Positions 21,481 through 32,288 of a stretch of DNA of 64,000 bases are shown here, one piece after another. The notes under the pieces were generated by a model, which worked only from the letters and a program-made list of their open reading frames with translations, did not search any database and was not told the origin of the DNA. Origin of the DNA: Lepturacanthus savala (taxonomy: Eukaryota; Chordata; Actinopteri; Scombriformes; Trichiuridae); assembly GCA_030544235.1 (NCBI GenBank), contig CM060472.1, positions 22,372,724-22,436,723 on the forward strand. Direction: 5' to 3'. The stretch's first letter is position 1; the number at the start of each line of letters is the position of its first letter. A program made the translations under genes and the position numbers.

Positions 21481-22180
21481 CCAGCCAGACCCGGGTGCAG
21501 GAAAGGGGGCATAGCTGCTGGGGGAGGAACACCAGCAAAGTAAAATAAGATCTGAAAGAAAACGTCTTTATTAAGCCGGGGGTCAGACATTTTGAAGTGT
21601 TGCCAGATGCTTAAAAAGATTCCAGCCTTTCTGCTCAGGGAGTGGACCATGACGAGCTGTACAGTTATGAGGGAGGTCCTAATGAGTCTCAGAAGGATCT
21701 GAAAAAGAGAAGAGTGACTGCCGAACAGAGTTGCTTAGGCCAGCTGCACGGTTGATATGCCTCCTATGAGGGGAGAAATCCCTTCTATCCCGCCTTGGCT
21801 CATATTTTATATATTTTCCTTCCTCCTCCACTTTGCACTTACATGATCCTTCTATAGTCACATGAATAATTTAAGGCTGCTAAGACTCCTAAAACTTTGC
21901 CTTATTTTTGGTCTGGATTTTTTTTTTCCTTTCTTTTTTTTTTTTCCATGCGATCCAAGCTTTCTAAAACTCTACTCAAAGCAAAGTCACTCAGGATAAA
22001 GGCATCGGGCTGAACGGCTAAAATATAAATGTCATAACTGTGATGCGGAAGATGTCATGATCTGAGCTTCCAGAAACAGCCGGGACAAAGCTCAGGCTTA
22101 CACTTTGCTTTGCTCTGCAGGGGGAAAAGTGGGGGAAAAAAAAGCCAACAGCTCTATTTTGTGTTTGTTGAATACGCTTC
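21481..22180. other. Intron 1, no clear element
   Basis: Moderate GC, scattered CpGs and pyrimidine tracts (21920-21950). Minus-strand frames of about 60 aa are present without recognisable content. Confidence 0.4.
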
Positions 22181-23300
22181 GATTCTTTTTCTATGACAGG
22201 TTGCCCCCGCTAAGACTCCGATGAAAAAGAGGAACAAGGAGCTCGTTAAGCTGCTTAATGCTTCTTGACATCGTCCGTGCCAATAAACTAATTATTTATT
22301 CATGTTTGACACGTAAATGACAGCAAAACAGAGAGGTTTTCGTCTCCCCCCGTTTTGAAATGACCCCACCCTGTCATTTTCGTATGAATCATCAGATTTA
22401 TGGGCAATGTATATGCAGAAAATCTCTCTAATGAGTTCGGGGAGCTAATTAAATAGTTATTTTCCACATTCCTTTTTGCCGAACCTCCATTACATGACTG
22501 TCAAAAGTTTAATTACAAAAGGAGATTAAAATGATCTCACAATGATCAAATATTAATACAGCTGGTATGATCATTTCTCTCGGCCCTTCATATTTCCTAA
22601 TAATAAGTTGACTCGTCGGGGTATTTTTACTCCTGTGTCGTTTGTCTGCGGGAGACTTGACCTCGATAAAAAGCCGGGGATGAATTATCCTTTTGTCTGA
22701 GGTTTCGACTCAGGCGAGTTAATTATGTTTACGATTGTTTCTTTAATTTGTAGCGATCTGATTTTTTTTTTTACGGGGATTTTTATGAAGGGGAACATCG
22801 TTCACAGCTGTGGGCACAGTTTGAACATTGGGAAAAAAAAAAAAAAGTATGTCAGCGTGCCCACTCAGTGTCCTGTGACAGCATCTAGAGTTACAGTAAG
22901 CGATATCCTGGAATGGACAAGAAATGGATACACTCCTGCTCTCCTATTTCCAGACGAGCACACTGGAAGCATTGTTCACTTTTACTTTTTTTTTTCCCCC
23001 CGTGCAGCTTTCGCTATTGAAACTATGAGGCTCAGGTCTTTGGTCAGAAAGAGTCGGGCCGGTGCGCCGTCAGTGGGACAGAAAACCGGAGAGATTGCAT
23101 GCGAGATGCTGGAGCGCTGCTTTAATCTGCAGCAGCTAATTAGGATGCTAAACATTAGCCTATAAATCATTAATCCAGGAGTAGAATTACATTCACACTA
23201 ATTACTGTAGTTTGGTAGCTTCATTTATTTCACTTTGGCTTGTTTAACTTGTAAATATGGATAATTAACTTCAGTTTCCCCTTAAGCCAGTGATTGCAAA
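22181..23300. promoter_or_regulatory. Candidate enhancer block with three TAATTA sites
   Basis: Dense in antennapedia/LIM-type homeodomain cores: AGCTAATTAAATAG (TAATTA 22446-22451), TTTAATTACAAA (22510-22515) and GAGTTAATTATG (22719-22725). Further AGCTAATTAGGATGC near 23134, TCATTAATCCAGG near 23168 and CACTAATTACTG near 23197 follow. Islands of preserved CpG (CTCGTCGGGG, AAGCCGGGGATGAATTATC) sit between them. A 146-aa frame (22725-23165) runs through two homopolymers and has no recognisable domain, so I do not call it. The strongest enhancer-like block by eye. Confidence 0.45.
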
Positions 23301-23735
23301 CCGGAAAGACTTTCATTAGGGCCCTAAAAGTTAGCACTATATAGTTTGCATTATCTCAGTTTCTGTTATGATGATCCCTCACTTCACCTGTAGTTTAGCC
23401 CTTTAGCATCAAGTCAGACTGCAAATAGGAAGAATGGATGAAGAAAAAGGAGTTTTGAATGGTGCGTTTAGCTTTAAAGCTTTGTCCGAAGATATTTGTA
23501 GTTACTGGTGTGATGTGAGTTACCACCGGAATACATCTGGTCCTAAATACCATTTTGCTAGTGAAGCAAACAGCTCATGCTAATGCAGGACAACGGACAA
23601 ACCTACAAGCAGCAGCTAGCCTCCAACAGTAAAAGCCAAATGTGGCTACAGCCTTCAGGCTAGATGTGTAGGTTGATCAAACCCACATCTGACAACCACA
23701 GCATCAAAGATACACCACCTATATGATGCCTTTCA
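23301..23735. other. Intron 1, nothing recognisable
   Basis: Ordinary AT-rich intron between the TAATTA block and a foldback element. Confidence 0.5.
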
Positions 23736-24060
23736 GCAGCCGATAACATAATAATAATGACCAATAACGTAATAACGGTCGATGAGTTAATAAATTTGCC
23801 CCTTTTAAAAAGAAATAAGCCAATAATGTAATAGATGTTCAATAATGTAATAAAAAGCTAAGCGATAATGTAATAACTTTTGGCCAACAATGTAATTACT
23901 GGTTATTGCCTGGTGAAGAAAAAAGTGTTTGCAAATGTAATTGTGAGTGAAAAGTGAGATGATAATAATCAGTTAAGGTCTTTTCTTACATTATTGGCCA
24001 ATTACATTTTAAAGAGGGCAAATTAATTAGCTTATCAACCATTATTATGTTATCAGCTGC
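23736..24060. mobile_element. Foldback MITE-like element with AATAATGTAATA units
   Basis: The left arm (GCAGCCGATAACATAATAAT ... AAATTTGCCCCTTTTAAA ... GCCAATAATGTAATA) is mirrored by the right arm, whose complement reads GCAGCTGATAACATAATAAT ... TAATTTGCCCTCTTTAAA ... GGCCAATAATGTAA. The left arm is about 100 bp and the right about 76 bp, the difference being one internal insertion. The centre repeats a AATAATGTAATA-like unit four or five times. No target duplication was identified and the superfamily is unknown. Confidence 0.75.
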
Positions 24061-24640
24061 TTCATGACTGAAGGGCCAAAGTCATTTTCTTTCTTATGCT
24101 ATCCTCTGTTTCCATGTTTTCCTGCCCATTAGTTATTGTTTCATTGATAACAGTACTAACAATTCAAAAATTCGACTGTAAATTTAGATTTTACGCAGAA
24201 ATTTGAGATTACCTAGGTCATGCGATTATATATTATACAACCAAACAGCCCTACTTCCAATATTATCATGATATAACTTAATTTTCCAGTATGATACAGT
24301 AACATGGATAGGGGATTAACTGAGCTCATGTTAAAAAAAAAAAAAGTCATCACAATGGTATATTTTTTTTAAGTGCCCTAATCATGTGAGTGTAGTGTTT
24401 GCAGCAACACAAAATGTAAAGGGTGCAGTGGAAAATAAAGCTCATCGGTTGTGGTAATTAATAAACACGCTCCCAGCCAGTCACATCACTGGTCCTGTAG
24501 CTGTGAAACACCTGAGCCATTCAAAGCATGACAACAGCGCAAGAAATAGAAAGCCTCTCCAGGAAATCCTGGATGTCTGCAGGTGCAGAGCTGAGGGGCA
24601 CAATGTAAACACTCACCACCAGGCAGAGGGTGTTTGAGTC
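24061..24640. other. Intron 1, nothing recognisable
   Basis: AT-rich with A12/T8 tracts near 24333 and 24363; no motif cluster. Confidence 0.5.
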
Positions 24641-25000
24641 GTGTTTTAAACAGTCACGTCGCATCGGAGCTGATGTGACACCAGCAGGCGCCGAAAAACA
24701 TGTTCCAAGAATAAATCACGACACGCCAATTTGGCGAAAAGTTGGAAAAGAGGCGATGATGCACAAGACTGATGAGCCCCGGTAATCCTGGAGGTGTGTT
24801 CTCTAGCGGCCTGCTGTCATTTGCACATGACTTAATCAAGGTAAATGCCGCGCGTAACGTCTCTGATGTAGTGCTTCTCAAATCACACGCTGCGGATTTT
24901 TCGACATCCGTGCGGCAGAATTTCAAGAAGAAGAAGCTTCTTAAGGCAGCTGCTGAGAACGGATACTGGAAGAATCACCTGCATTGATTCAAAGATCGAT
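24641..25000. promoter_or_regulatory. CpG-retaining candidate regulatory block
   Basis: Contains CAGTCACGTCGCATCGGAGC, GCAGGCGCCG, CACGACACGCCAATTTGGCG (with the palindrome CGCCAATTTGGCG), AATGCCGCGCGTAACGTC and CACACGCTGCGG within about 300 bp. Opposed frames of 90 aa (minus) and 71 aa (plus) overlap here without recognisable domains. Possibly a conserved element; composition is the only evidence. Confidence 0.35.
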
Positions 25001-25228
25001 GCAAACTGCTTTACAGCTATTCATTTTTCATGCAGTTTAAAACACAAATACAAGCTTTAGTCTGGTATCGATGCACATGTGTGCTTCAGGTATTAGGTTA
25101 TATTTGCAGGTTTGCTGGATTTCCAACAAAAAGCAACAGTTCAATTTGCACTACCACCTGTTTGGGTCTTGTGGTATATTAAAAAAAACATCCTATTAAA
25201 GGTTAATAGAGCATATATGTAATGTGTA

Positions 25229-25562
25229 TGATTTTTTTCAATGAAGATAACTTTACACTATTCCAGCTGTAAATGTCTGGTTTTTGGTGCAATATCTACA
25301 TAGGTGTATAGAGGCCCATTTCCAGCAACTATCAGTCCAGTGTTCTAATGGTACAATGTGTTTACTCATTGCATCAGAAGGCTAATGGATGATTAGAAAA
25401 CTCTTGTGCAATCATGTTATAGCACAGATGAAAACAGCTGGTTAGAGAAGCTAGAAAACTGACCTTCCTACAAATACATGACAAACTTATGGCGGTAAAT
25501 AAAAGTGTGACTTTTCATGGAAAAAATGTCTGGGTGACCCCAAACCTTTGAACGGTAGTGTA
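25229..25562 (-). mobile_element. Tc1-like MITE, copy D (truncated, inverted)
   Basis: Runs opposite to copies A-C. Its right edge is the well-preserved terminus GACCCCAAACCTTTGAACGG + TAGTGTA. The interior reads as the complement of the others (CAGCAACTATCAGTCCAGTG). The far terminus is missing; similarity stops near GATTTTTTTCAATGAAG. Confidence 0.85.
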
Positions 25563-26880
25563 TGTAAAAAAGCAGTTCATGATTATGTATAGAAGTCATT
25601 TAATAAATCCACAGAGAAGACAGGGAGGACATTTTTTTCTCTTAGACGAGCTGCAGAACATCTGTTCAACTCACTTGTTCTGTTTTAATAAAGACTTTTT
25701 TATAAAAATCCGGTCAAGCTCCATTCTTTTCATCCATCAGAACCATCTTTGGGAGCCTGAATTCACCTCAGTCTCACCACCCAGTACCATGTGCTTAGCT
25801 GGGGTCACCAAATACAAGGATGGGCAAAGCAAATTTCAAATAAAAATAAAATACAAAACTGTTAGAGCACAGCTTGTGCCACCAAAAAAATAGGACAACA
25901 AATGTGTGTATTAATCCAGCACTGAAAATAGTCTCCAAAAACCACGCTGCTGCTTCCTAAAAACTAATCCCATCTGTTTTTGTCTCTTTAAACCATGAAA
26001 CAACACTCGTTTTATCATATTTAAAAAAAAAAAAAAAAGTACATCCCTACTAAACAAACGGTCACATACCCACACGTCGCGTTTTTTTGATCTTTCCTTT
26101 TTTCCTTTTTAACAACAGTAAAATTACATTTCTCTTTCTGTTTGAACACGCTGATGCTCTCCTCACACCTCCTTGTTACCGTGTGGGTGGGGTTACTGCA
26201 AGCCAGCCTTTGCGGTTTCTAATGCATTCCTTCGCATTAAATATTTGGTTGGTTTCTCTTATCCGACTTTGCTGGTGGTCAGGGCGGGCCGCAGATGATC
26301 AGGTATGATAAATTATAAAAAAAAAAATCTGGGGAGGCTTTTAGTGTGCAGTGTAGCTAGACAGTGCGTCTCGAGAGGAGGGAATGACAGAAAGAGAGAT
26401 GCTGATAAAGGGGGGAGCCGGGGAGGGGGGAGCCGGGGAGCGAGGGTGGAGGGGTGGTTAGCGGTAGGCAGCTGGGGGCCGGCTGTGCTGAACGGGCAGC
26501 AGCCAGGGCTGATGGATTACACCGGCTCTCTCCTGGGTAAATGGACACCGCCACCCCTCCCCTTTTAACAATGTCTCAGCCTGTATCGTCATTGAAACGT
26601 CTCCAAAGATGGAGGTGAACATGCAGCTGAGCCACTTAATCTGAGAGGCTACATTTCTTACCACAAGCAGTGGATTTGAGAAACCCCTGCAAAAGAAAGA
26701 AAGAAAAAGAAAAAAAGATATTTTTTTTCGAAACAAATCTGATATCGTTTTTCACAGAAAAAGACTCGCAGAGCGCGAGCCCGCAGCAACGCCGGAAAAA
26801 AAAACAAAAAAAACAAGACAATCCAGCCGCTCATCGATTCAGTCAAGACTAATTGCCGGGAAAAAGAGGCACCCGTATTG
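25563..26880. other. Intron 1: low-complexity sequence and a G-rich island
   Basis: The first 750 bp are AT-rich with an A16 tract near 26022. From 26330 to 26640 the sequence is G-rich, and 26660-26820 alternates purine tracts with CpG words (AGCGCGAGCCCGCAGCAACG). A GACTCGC copy is at 26763-26769. Four overlapping frames on both strands are driven by the homopolymers and are not genes. Confidence 0.4.
26410..26457 (+). repeat. G-rich tandem repeat, G-quadruplex-prone
   Basis: Two adjacent copies of a unit close to GGGGGGAGCCGGGGAG, followed by CGAGGGTGGAGGGGTGG. There are at least six G runs of three or more with loops of 2-5 bases, a strong quadruplex pattern on the plus strand. Confidence 0.85.
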
Positions 26881-27760
26881 TTTTCATGCATATTTCTTAT
26901 CTATGAGTGGACTGCTTCCTTAGGCCGCGGCTTGGCGTGTGGTTTTTACAGGTTATGACACCGGGATCATCGTGGCCTCTCCTAGTATATGAAGGCTTTT
27001 AAGTCTTGCTGGTAGCTACACTCTCGGCTTCAAATCAGGTCCGCGTTTAAAGGTCACGCTGCTTAAAGAGTGTACTCTGGCTAAATAAATAATGAGAAAA
27101 GAGCAAAGCCGTGCAAATTAACCCCGTTCCCCTAAACCGTGCGTGTACTTTCACATTTTCTGCCGCGGTGTCTATATGTCGAGGGGCCTTCATCGTGTTT
27201 CACAGAGTCCTCGGTAAAGCCCTTGACATTTTCCCTCAACCCCTTCATGAAGCCTCGATGCAAGGAAATCCCACAGCCCGCGCCTCCGTCTGAATGCTTT
27301 ACCTGTGTAAGAGTTTGAGTGTAACAAATTACAGCAGAAGCAATTCAATCACAGGAACAGTAATCCATTTTACAGTCAAACACTTTTATTATGGAGCGAC
27401 TTCTTTGGGAAATAACTGAAAACATAATAAAAAAACATGAAGCACATCTAATTGTTAATTCTTTCCACTCCCTAAAAGTGCGCCGTAAGGCGAAAGAGTT
27501 GTAAAATTATAGATGAAACAATTAAGGCTGTAAATAATTGTAACATTAACAGCTGGATATCATTCTCATGCAAATAAAATCGCTGAAAATTGCTGGCAAG
27601 CGCCAAGTAAAGGCGTATACTGGGACACCAACAACAGTCAGCTGTTTAATGAGCATTGCTAATTCTAAATTACAAGTAACCACGGCAACAAAACTGCTTC
27701 CGCGCTACTATTAAACTCACCGATGGTGAAGCTGAGCAGATACAAGATTCGGGATATTTA
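26881..27760. promoter_or_regulatory. Candidate enhancer block with octamer and TAATTG motifs
   Basis: Contains a perfect POU octamer ATGCAAAT at 27568-27575. It also has TAATTG at 27449-27454 followed by GTTAATT, AACAATTAAGGCTG, GTAAATAATTG and TTTAATGAGC. CpG-bearing words include CTGCCGCGGTGTC, AGTGCGCCGTAAGGCG and CTTCCGCGCTAC. SOX/POU/homeodomain combinations like this are typical of neural enhancers (family knowledge). The link to khdrbs3 is positional inference. Confidence 0.4.
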
Positions 27761-28730
27761 CTCACTTTGGTTATTAAACCCTGTAGAAAGTTATTATATA
27801 ATCTTGGAAAAGGTTGAAACATTTAATATATTTACAAAAAGTAAGTCAAAGAAGTTCTGAGAGTCACCATATAATCATTTAGGAACCAGAACCAGCATTT
27901 TTTTAATGATTTGATTGAAACTTTAGAATTTTCATGATTAATTCTTTGTGAAAATATGTTTTTGCTCATGGTAAATTATTATCAATTAAGTAATTAACTA
28001 ATCAATGTATCATCTTAAAATATGCAGTAATAGTCCCAGTATAAGAAATAATACATGGTGTGATCTTTTTTTTTCCCCCAGAGATATCAGTTCTCATCAC
28101 GCCATCTCCTTTTCATTATTTTTGCTGGAAATTTACATTTACTGGAGTCCTTGTGTTTTTTTTCCCTCATTCTGCAGAATGTGATTGCAGCCCAACAGGC
28201 CACCGACTGTCAAGAGACATTTTAAGGGAACTTTTGAATTAGGTGCGTTTCTCTTAACTGGTTTTCAGCGAATAAACTCGATGAGTTAACACGTCTCTAA
28301 TTAACTGAGTCGAAGAAAAAGAGATGAGAGATGTGAGTTTGGAAACCTCTAAAACTGAAATCTTAACAAGTGAATATATCTTGTTTTTGGTACTATCAGT
28401 CCAATAATGAGTAGAATTATCTTATGGCAGTGGCAGATCATTTTTCTTTCCAAATATTAGTTATTTTTGGTCTTGCTTTGAAAAAACAAGATTATAATTT
28501 TCTTTAACAAAAGATTGACTTTTGAAAATCATCAAAAATCACTAAAATCATGAAAACAACTTGAAATAAGCTCGTCTGCCAGTGCAAGATTAATCTACTC
28601 AAAACAAGATTCCAAAAACAAGGTATTTTCAATTGTTATGATTTCAGTTTTAGATACAAATCTGGCACTATTTAAATAAAATTAACCTGACTTGAAGGTA
28701 AAATGAGGATGTTACTCTATTGGGCTGACC
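27761..28730. other. Intron 1, AT-rich, nothing recognisable
   Basis: Very AT-rich with T8/C4 tract near 28068. No paired termini, CpGs or motif clusters. Confidence 0.5.
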
Positions 28731-29520
28731 TATGATGGCATTATTCATTGATTAATCGGCGACCGTTTTTGAAAATAACCCTCACTACTACGGACGGCAC
28801 AGTCTCCAGTAGGTCGCCATATCTGATTAACCTTTCGTACGTGGCAAAGCTTCTAAAAGCAGAGGGAGACATGAACAGAGCCTCCTTACATTCTGCTCCC
28901 ATTCTTAGTGATTAAATCAATTGCGAGCGCTTAGCCACGCTTCAGGCCCTTGCCGTAAGAAGCGATAGGGTTGGCCCGCGCCGCCAGATCCCCGGGAAGC
29001 ATATGAAACCCGGGATTCTATGACAGAGAACGCTGCCGAGGACCTGGACGGAGCGGCCGGCTTTGTGACAAGATCAACGGGGAAGAACATGAGAAGAAGC
29101 GATATTGAAGAATATGCGCCTTTGTGAGGCTCTTTGTGTTTGGTCAAAGCCTGAAACAGAGGGGGGGGGGGGGGGACGCTTATACCTCCATGGTCTGGTA
29201 GCCTGAGGTCACAAGTTGCCCGTGGGCTTGGAAGTTGCGGAGGAATTCCCGCAATTAATCATCCTACATGGAGCTTAACAAGGAGATTTGTTCACCATCT
29301 TTATTAAAGATATTGAATTACGGGTTTTCATTCGGCGCGGTGGCTTTCTTTTTCTTTCCCCGTCTTTATCATATCCCATAGGAGGCGATATGTGTGATCA
29401 AGTGGCGAGCAAACTGATGGAAAATAATGACTCAGTGTTAGCGGACTAGCCTGTGGGCAGAGATTAAGGAAATGAAAAAGAGTTCACAGAGTTATTCATA
29501 CCGCTCTCCCAGTCTCATTA
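28731..29520. promoter_or_regulatory. Candidate regulatory block with OTX/PITX-type sites
   Basis: Starts with the palindrome GATTAATC (28750-28757), a paired K50-homeodomain core, followed by ATCTGATTAACC and GTGATTAAATCAATTG. CpG-rich part 28920-29060 (GGCCCGCGCCGCCAG, CGGAGCGGCCGGC) leads to CCGCAATTAATCATCC near 29250 and TTCGGCGCGGTGGC near 29332. A G14 tract at 29161-29175 splits the block. A 76-aa minus frame lacks any recognisable domain. Confidence 0.4.
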
Positions 29521-30470
29521 TCGACCACACACCGGAGGGGATGACACCGCGGCTCTCAGCACCTGCGTCCCCGGCGCTAACTTCGCCATGACTCCAAACA
29601 ATATCGGGATGGGGGGGAAATTAAAGCTGGAACTGGCAGGAGAGTAGTAGGGGAAAGCTATAAAAGGCAGCTCTTTCGCTCTATTGGCTGACAGCTTGAA
29701 TGTCAAGAAGAATAAGACAGTGGGCATCTGTGTGTGTGTGTGTGTTGCCTTTAAAATTTAGTTTGATCTTCAGAACTTTGGGTTCCAAAGTTGTGAAGAT
29801 AATCAAATCATCAATTCCCATACCTTTGGAACATTATTTTCCTTTCCTCTTTTCATCACCATGGCAACCAGACACACGTTAATGCATCGCAAACTCGAGC
29901 TAGCCTTGTTTAGGTCAAGATGGAGCATGCCGCTAGCGTCTGCGGCTACATGATGCTCATAAATACTGCAGGTATAGCCTGCTGTTATGGGGGAGCATTC
30001 GTTCTGCAGATTGGAGTTTTTGTTCTACAAACATTTTTCAGAGGTGGAGCGAGTCCGGAGGCAGATGGTTCAGTTAACACTCGATGTGCAGAGCTAAGAA
30101 AAAGGTGGAAAAAAAAGAGCACACTTTGTGGTGTTATATGAGCAGCAAACTAAACAAAAAAAACAGTAAGAGAACTTTTGGTAGTACTATAAATAAAATT
30201 ACAATTACTTGTACACCACAGAGTAAAAATTACTTCTGCTCAAATGTCACACGTTTGTTTACCTGCTCCGGCGCCCTGTCAATCAAAGAAATTGTGCTCT
30301 CAGTTTTAGTGATATGATTCTGGATTCTGTAGCTGGAAACGTGTCCTGGCTGCACATAAATTAACATGCATTAACAAGATGTCACTCAAAGAAGATGATT
30401 TTTGTTTTTTTATACCCTCCAATTTTAGCTCATATTCAGTGTACCATTTCTCATGGACTTCAATTCCCAT
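29521..30470. other. Intron 1; TATA-like site near 29659
   Basis: The first 150 bp retain CpGs (GACCACACACCGGAGG, ACACCGCGGCTC, CCCCGGCGCTAACTTCGCC). They are followed by the consensus-like TATAAAAGG at 29659-29667 and CTATTGGCTG (inverted CCAAT) near 29681. A GT microsatellite sits at 29728-29745. The remainder is AT-rich and unremarkable. Confidence 0.35.
29728..29745. repeat. (GT)n microsatellite
   Basis: About nine TG/GT units after CATC. Confidence 0.95.
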
Positions 30471-30605
30471 ATCTCTGGAAAAAAAAAAGCTCTAATAAAC
30501 CCTCTGTATGTTGTATGTAGCTGTTTGTAGTTTGGTGGAGACCAAAATTGAGCTAGAAGGAGAGTAAAAGGGAATCTGTTTGCAAACATGTTAAAAACAT
30601 AATGA
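30471..30605. repeat. Fragment of a dispersed teleost repeat
   Basis: TGGTGGAGACCAAAATTGAG followed by CTAGAAGGAGAGTAAAAGG is part of a repeat I remember from many fish introns, possibly the same family as 15770-16050. Short and diverged; superfamily unknown. Confidence 0.4.
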
Positions 30606-32033
30606 GGTGATACATTTCGTCAGTCAAATTTGAAAGAAAAAGTTGGCTCTGACCAATCGGCACGCTTGGCACGCAGGGCTGCAAGTGCTGAGATTTGGGA
30701 TGTGGGCGTCAGATTGACCTATAGTTCTTCCTCAGCTACCACCACACCACTGCATTTATGATGTTGCCTAGGAACTGCAGCTTGTATGGCTCAGTTGAAC
30801 TTGGATGTTAACTAGCAAACTTGGACAGCTCAGTGCAGTCAGATGGTTTTCTTTCCGTTTTGTTGTTAAGCAGCAAGTGGGAGGAATGCTCGGATTGAAA
30901 CTCAAAATTACCTCTTGCCTTTTTATCGGCCCGTTCACGTTGGCAGGCGGCCAAATGACATTGTCAAGATGGCCATAAAATAGTCAAGGTGTTCAAGACT
31001 CAATTTTTTCTTCAAGGTATAAGCTATATACTGAGGGAGATTCACAGATATACGGTTACGACAGATGCCCTCTTCCTCATTGTAATGAAATCCATTCCTA
31101 TAAAAAAAAGAAAAAAAAAAGAAAGCAACAAAAAAAGTAAGCCCTGTGTGAGTGATATAGTGGTCTGCGCATCAGCATCTGGGGCAATCCAGCCTACAGA
31201 AATGCAGCAGAATGTGCAGGCTGACACGGACTTCCATCTCCCATGGTTACAGCCGCAGCCAGGCTGTCAGGAAGATGAAAATATGCCTGGCTTCATTTAG
31301 TGCTATTGGGATCCTGTGGAGAAAAGGGGCAGGTAGAGCTAATGGACTACTCTAGGACACAGCGGGGCTGTCGACTCAGCAACGCCGCCGGCTGTCTCTC
31401 CAGGACGCACCATTTTTATCACAATCTCTCCAAGGCCACAGCAGGCGCACGGGGACCCGGGAGGCATCACCCCCGTGCCCAGATTGTGCAGGATTTACGG
31501 TAAATAAAATAGATTTGCAAGGAATTTCAGATTATTTCAGAACCATGAATCATGAAGGCTGTTCTCTTGCTTTTTATACAAATGTGGAAAGGACCGCAAC
31601 AATTAAAGGGTTTTATTGATTCAAGTTGTGGTACTTTGCTTTATTTAAAATGTTTTATACATAAGTTTCAGGAATTTCTGAGCAAACACTCATATATTAC
31701 ACACAAAAATGACGCATCAATCAATGAGCTAAACTCAACCGGACCTGCTAACCTCCAACTTTCTCTTTAAGCACCACGCTTACAAAAACGCTGGTAGGTT
31801 TAACTCACTGTGGCTTTTTTTTTTTTTAGCAAGATGTGTTTTTAGGAGTTTTCATATCAGAAGTTTGATTATTTGATTATTTACTATGTAGCATATCAAC
31901 TCCAGTGTGATTTGCTTTCATACCTGCAAACAAACCTAAATTGGTGCAACTGATGTTTCATCAGTGTTTACCTTCAAACCAACAGGAAATTAAATAATTA
32001 GTATCCCCTCCCACAATGCATCTCAAATAGTGA
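30606..32033. other. Intron 1, no clear element
   Basis: Includes an A-rich stretch near 31105-31135. A moderately GC-rich piece at 31180-31500 contains CGACTCAGCAACGCCGCCGG and GCGCACGGGGACCCGGG, which could be regulatory. Frames of 103 aa and 67 aa show nothing recognisable. Confidence 0.4.
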
Positions 32034-32288
32034 CGATAACTTTAAACTAATCAGAAATACATTCTACACATTGCTAATGTGGTAAATGACTATTCTAACT
32101 GCAAATGTCTGTTTTTTGTTGCAATATCTACATCTACAAGTGTATATTACACTTGTAGATGTTTACAGCAACTAATGGTACAATGTGTTTGCTCATTGCA
32201 TCAGAAGGCTAATGTAATAAAGTTTTCTACTCATTTTACAACTCATGGTGGTAAATAAAAGTTTGATTTTTTTCTGGAAAACACAAGT
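32034..32288 (-). mobile_element. Tc1-like MITE, copy E (degraded, with new palindrome)
   Basis: Inverted relative to A-C. It retains GATAACTTTAAACTAATCAG, ACATTGCTAATGTGGTAAAT, GTACAATGTGTTTGCTCATT and the near-terminal GGTGGTAAATAAAAGT. Both termini are lost. In place of the middle section (the complement of GGAAATGGGCCTCTATACAC) there is a perfect 15-bp-arm hairpin at 32130-32162. Confidence 0.8.
32130..32162. repeat. Perfect hairpin, 15-bp arms, 3-bp loop
   Basis: ACATCTACAAGTGTA, loop TAT, then TACACTTGTAGATGT. It sits inside MITE copy E where the other copies have non-palindromic sequence, so it arose after insertion, probably by template switching. Confidence 0.95.

Noticed and set aside
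22725..23165. 146-aa open frame
   Set aside because: It runs through T10 and A14 tracts encoding Phe and Lys runs and overlaps an opposed frame. No recognisable domain or splice context.
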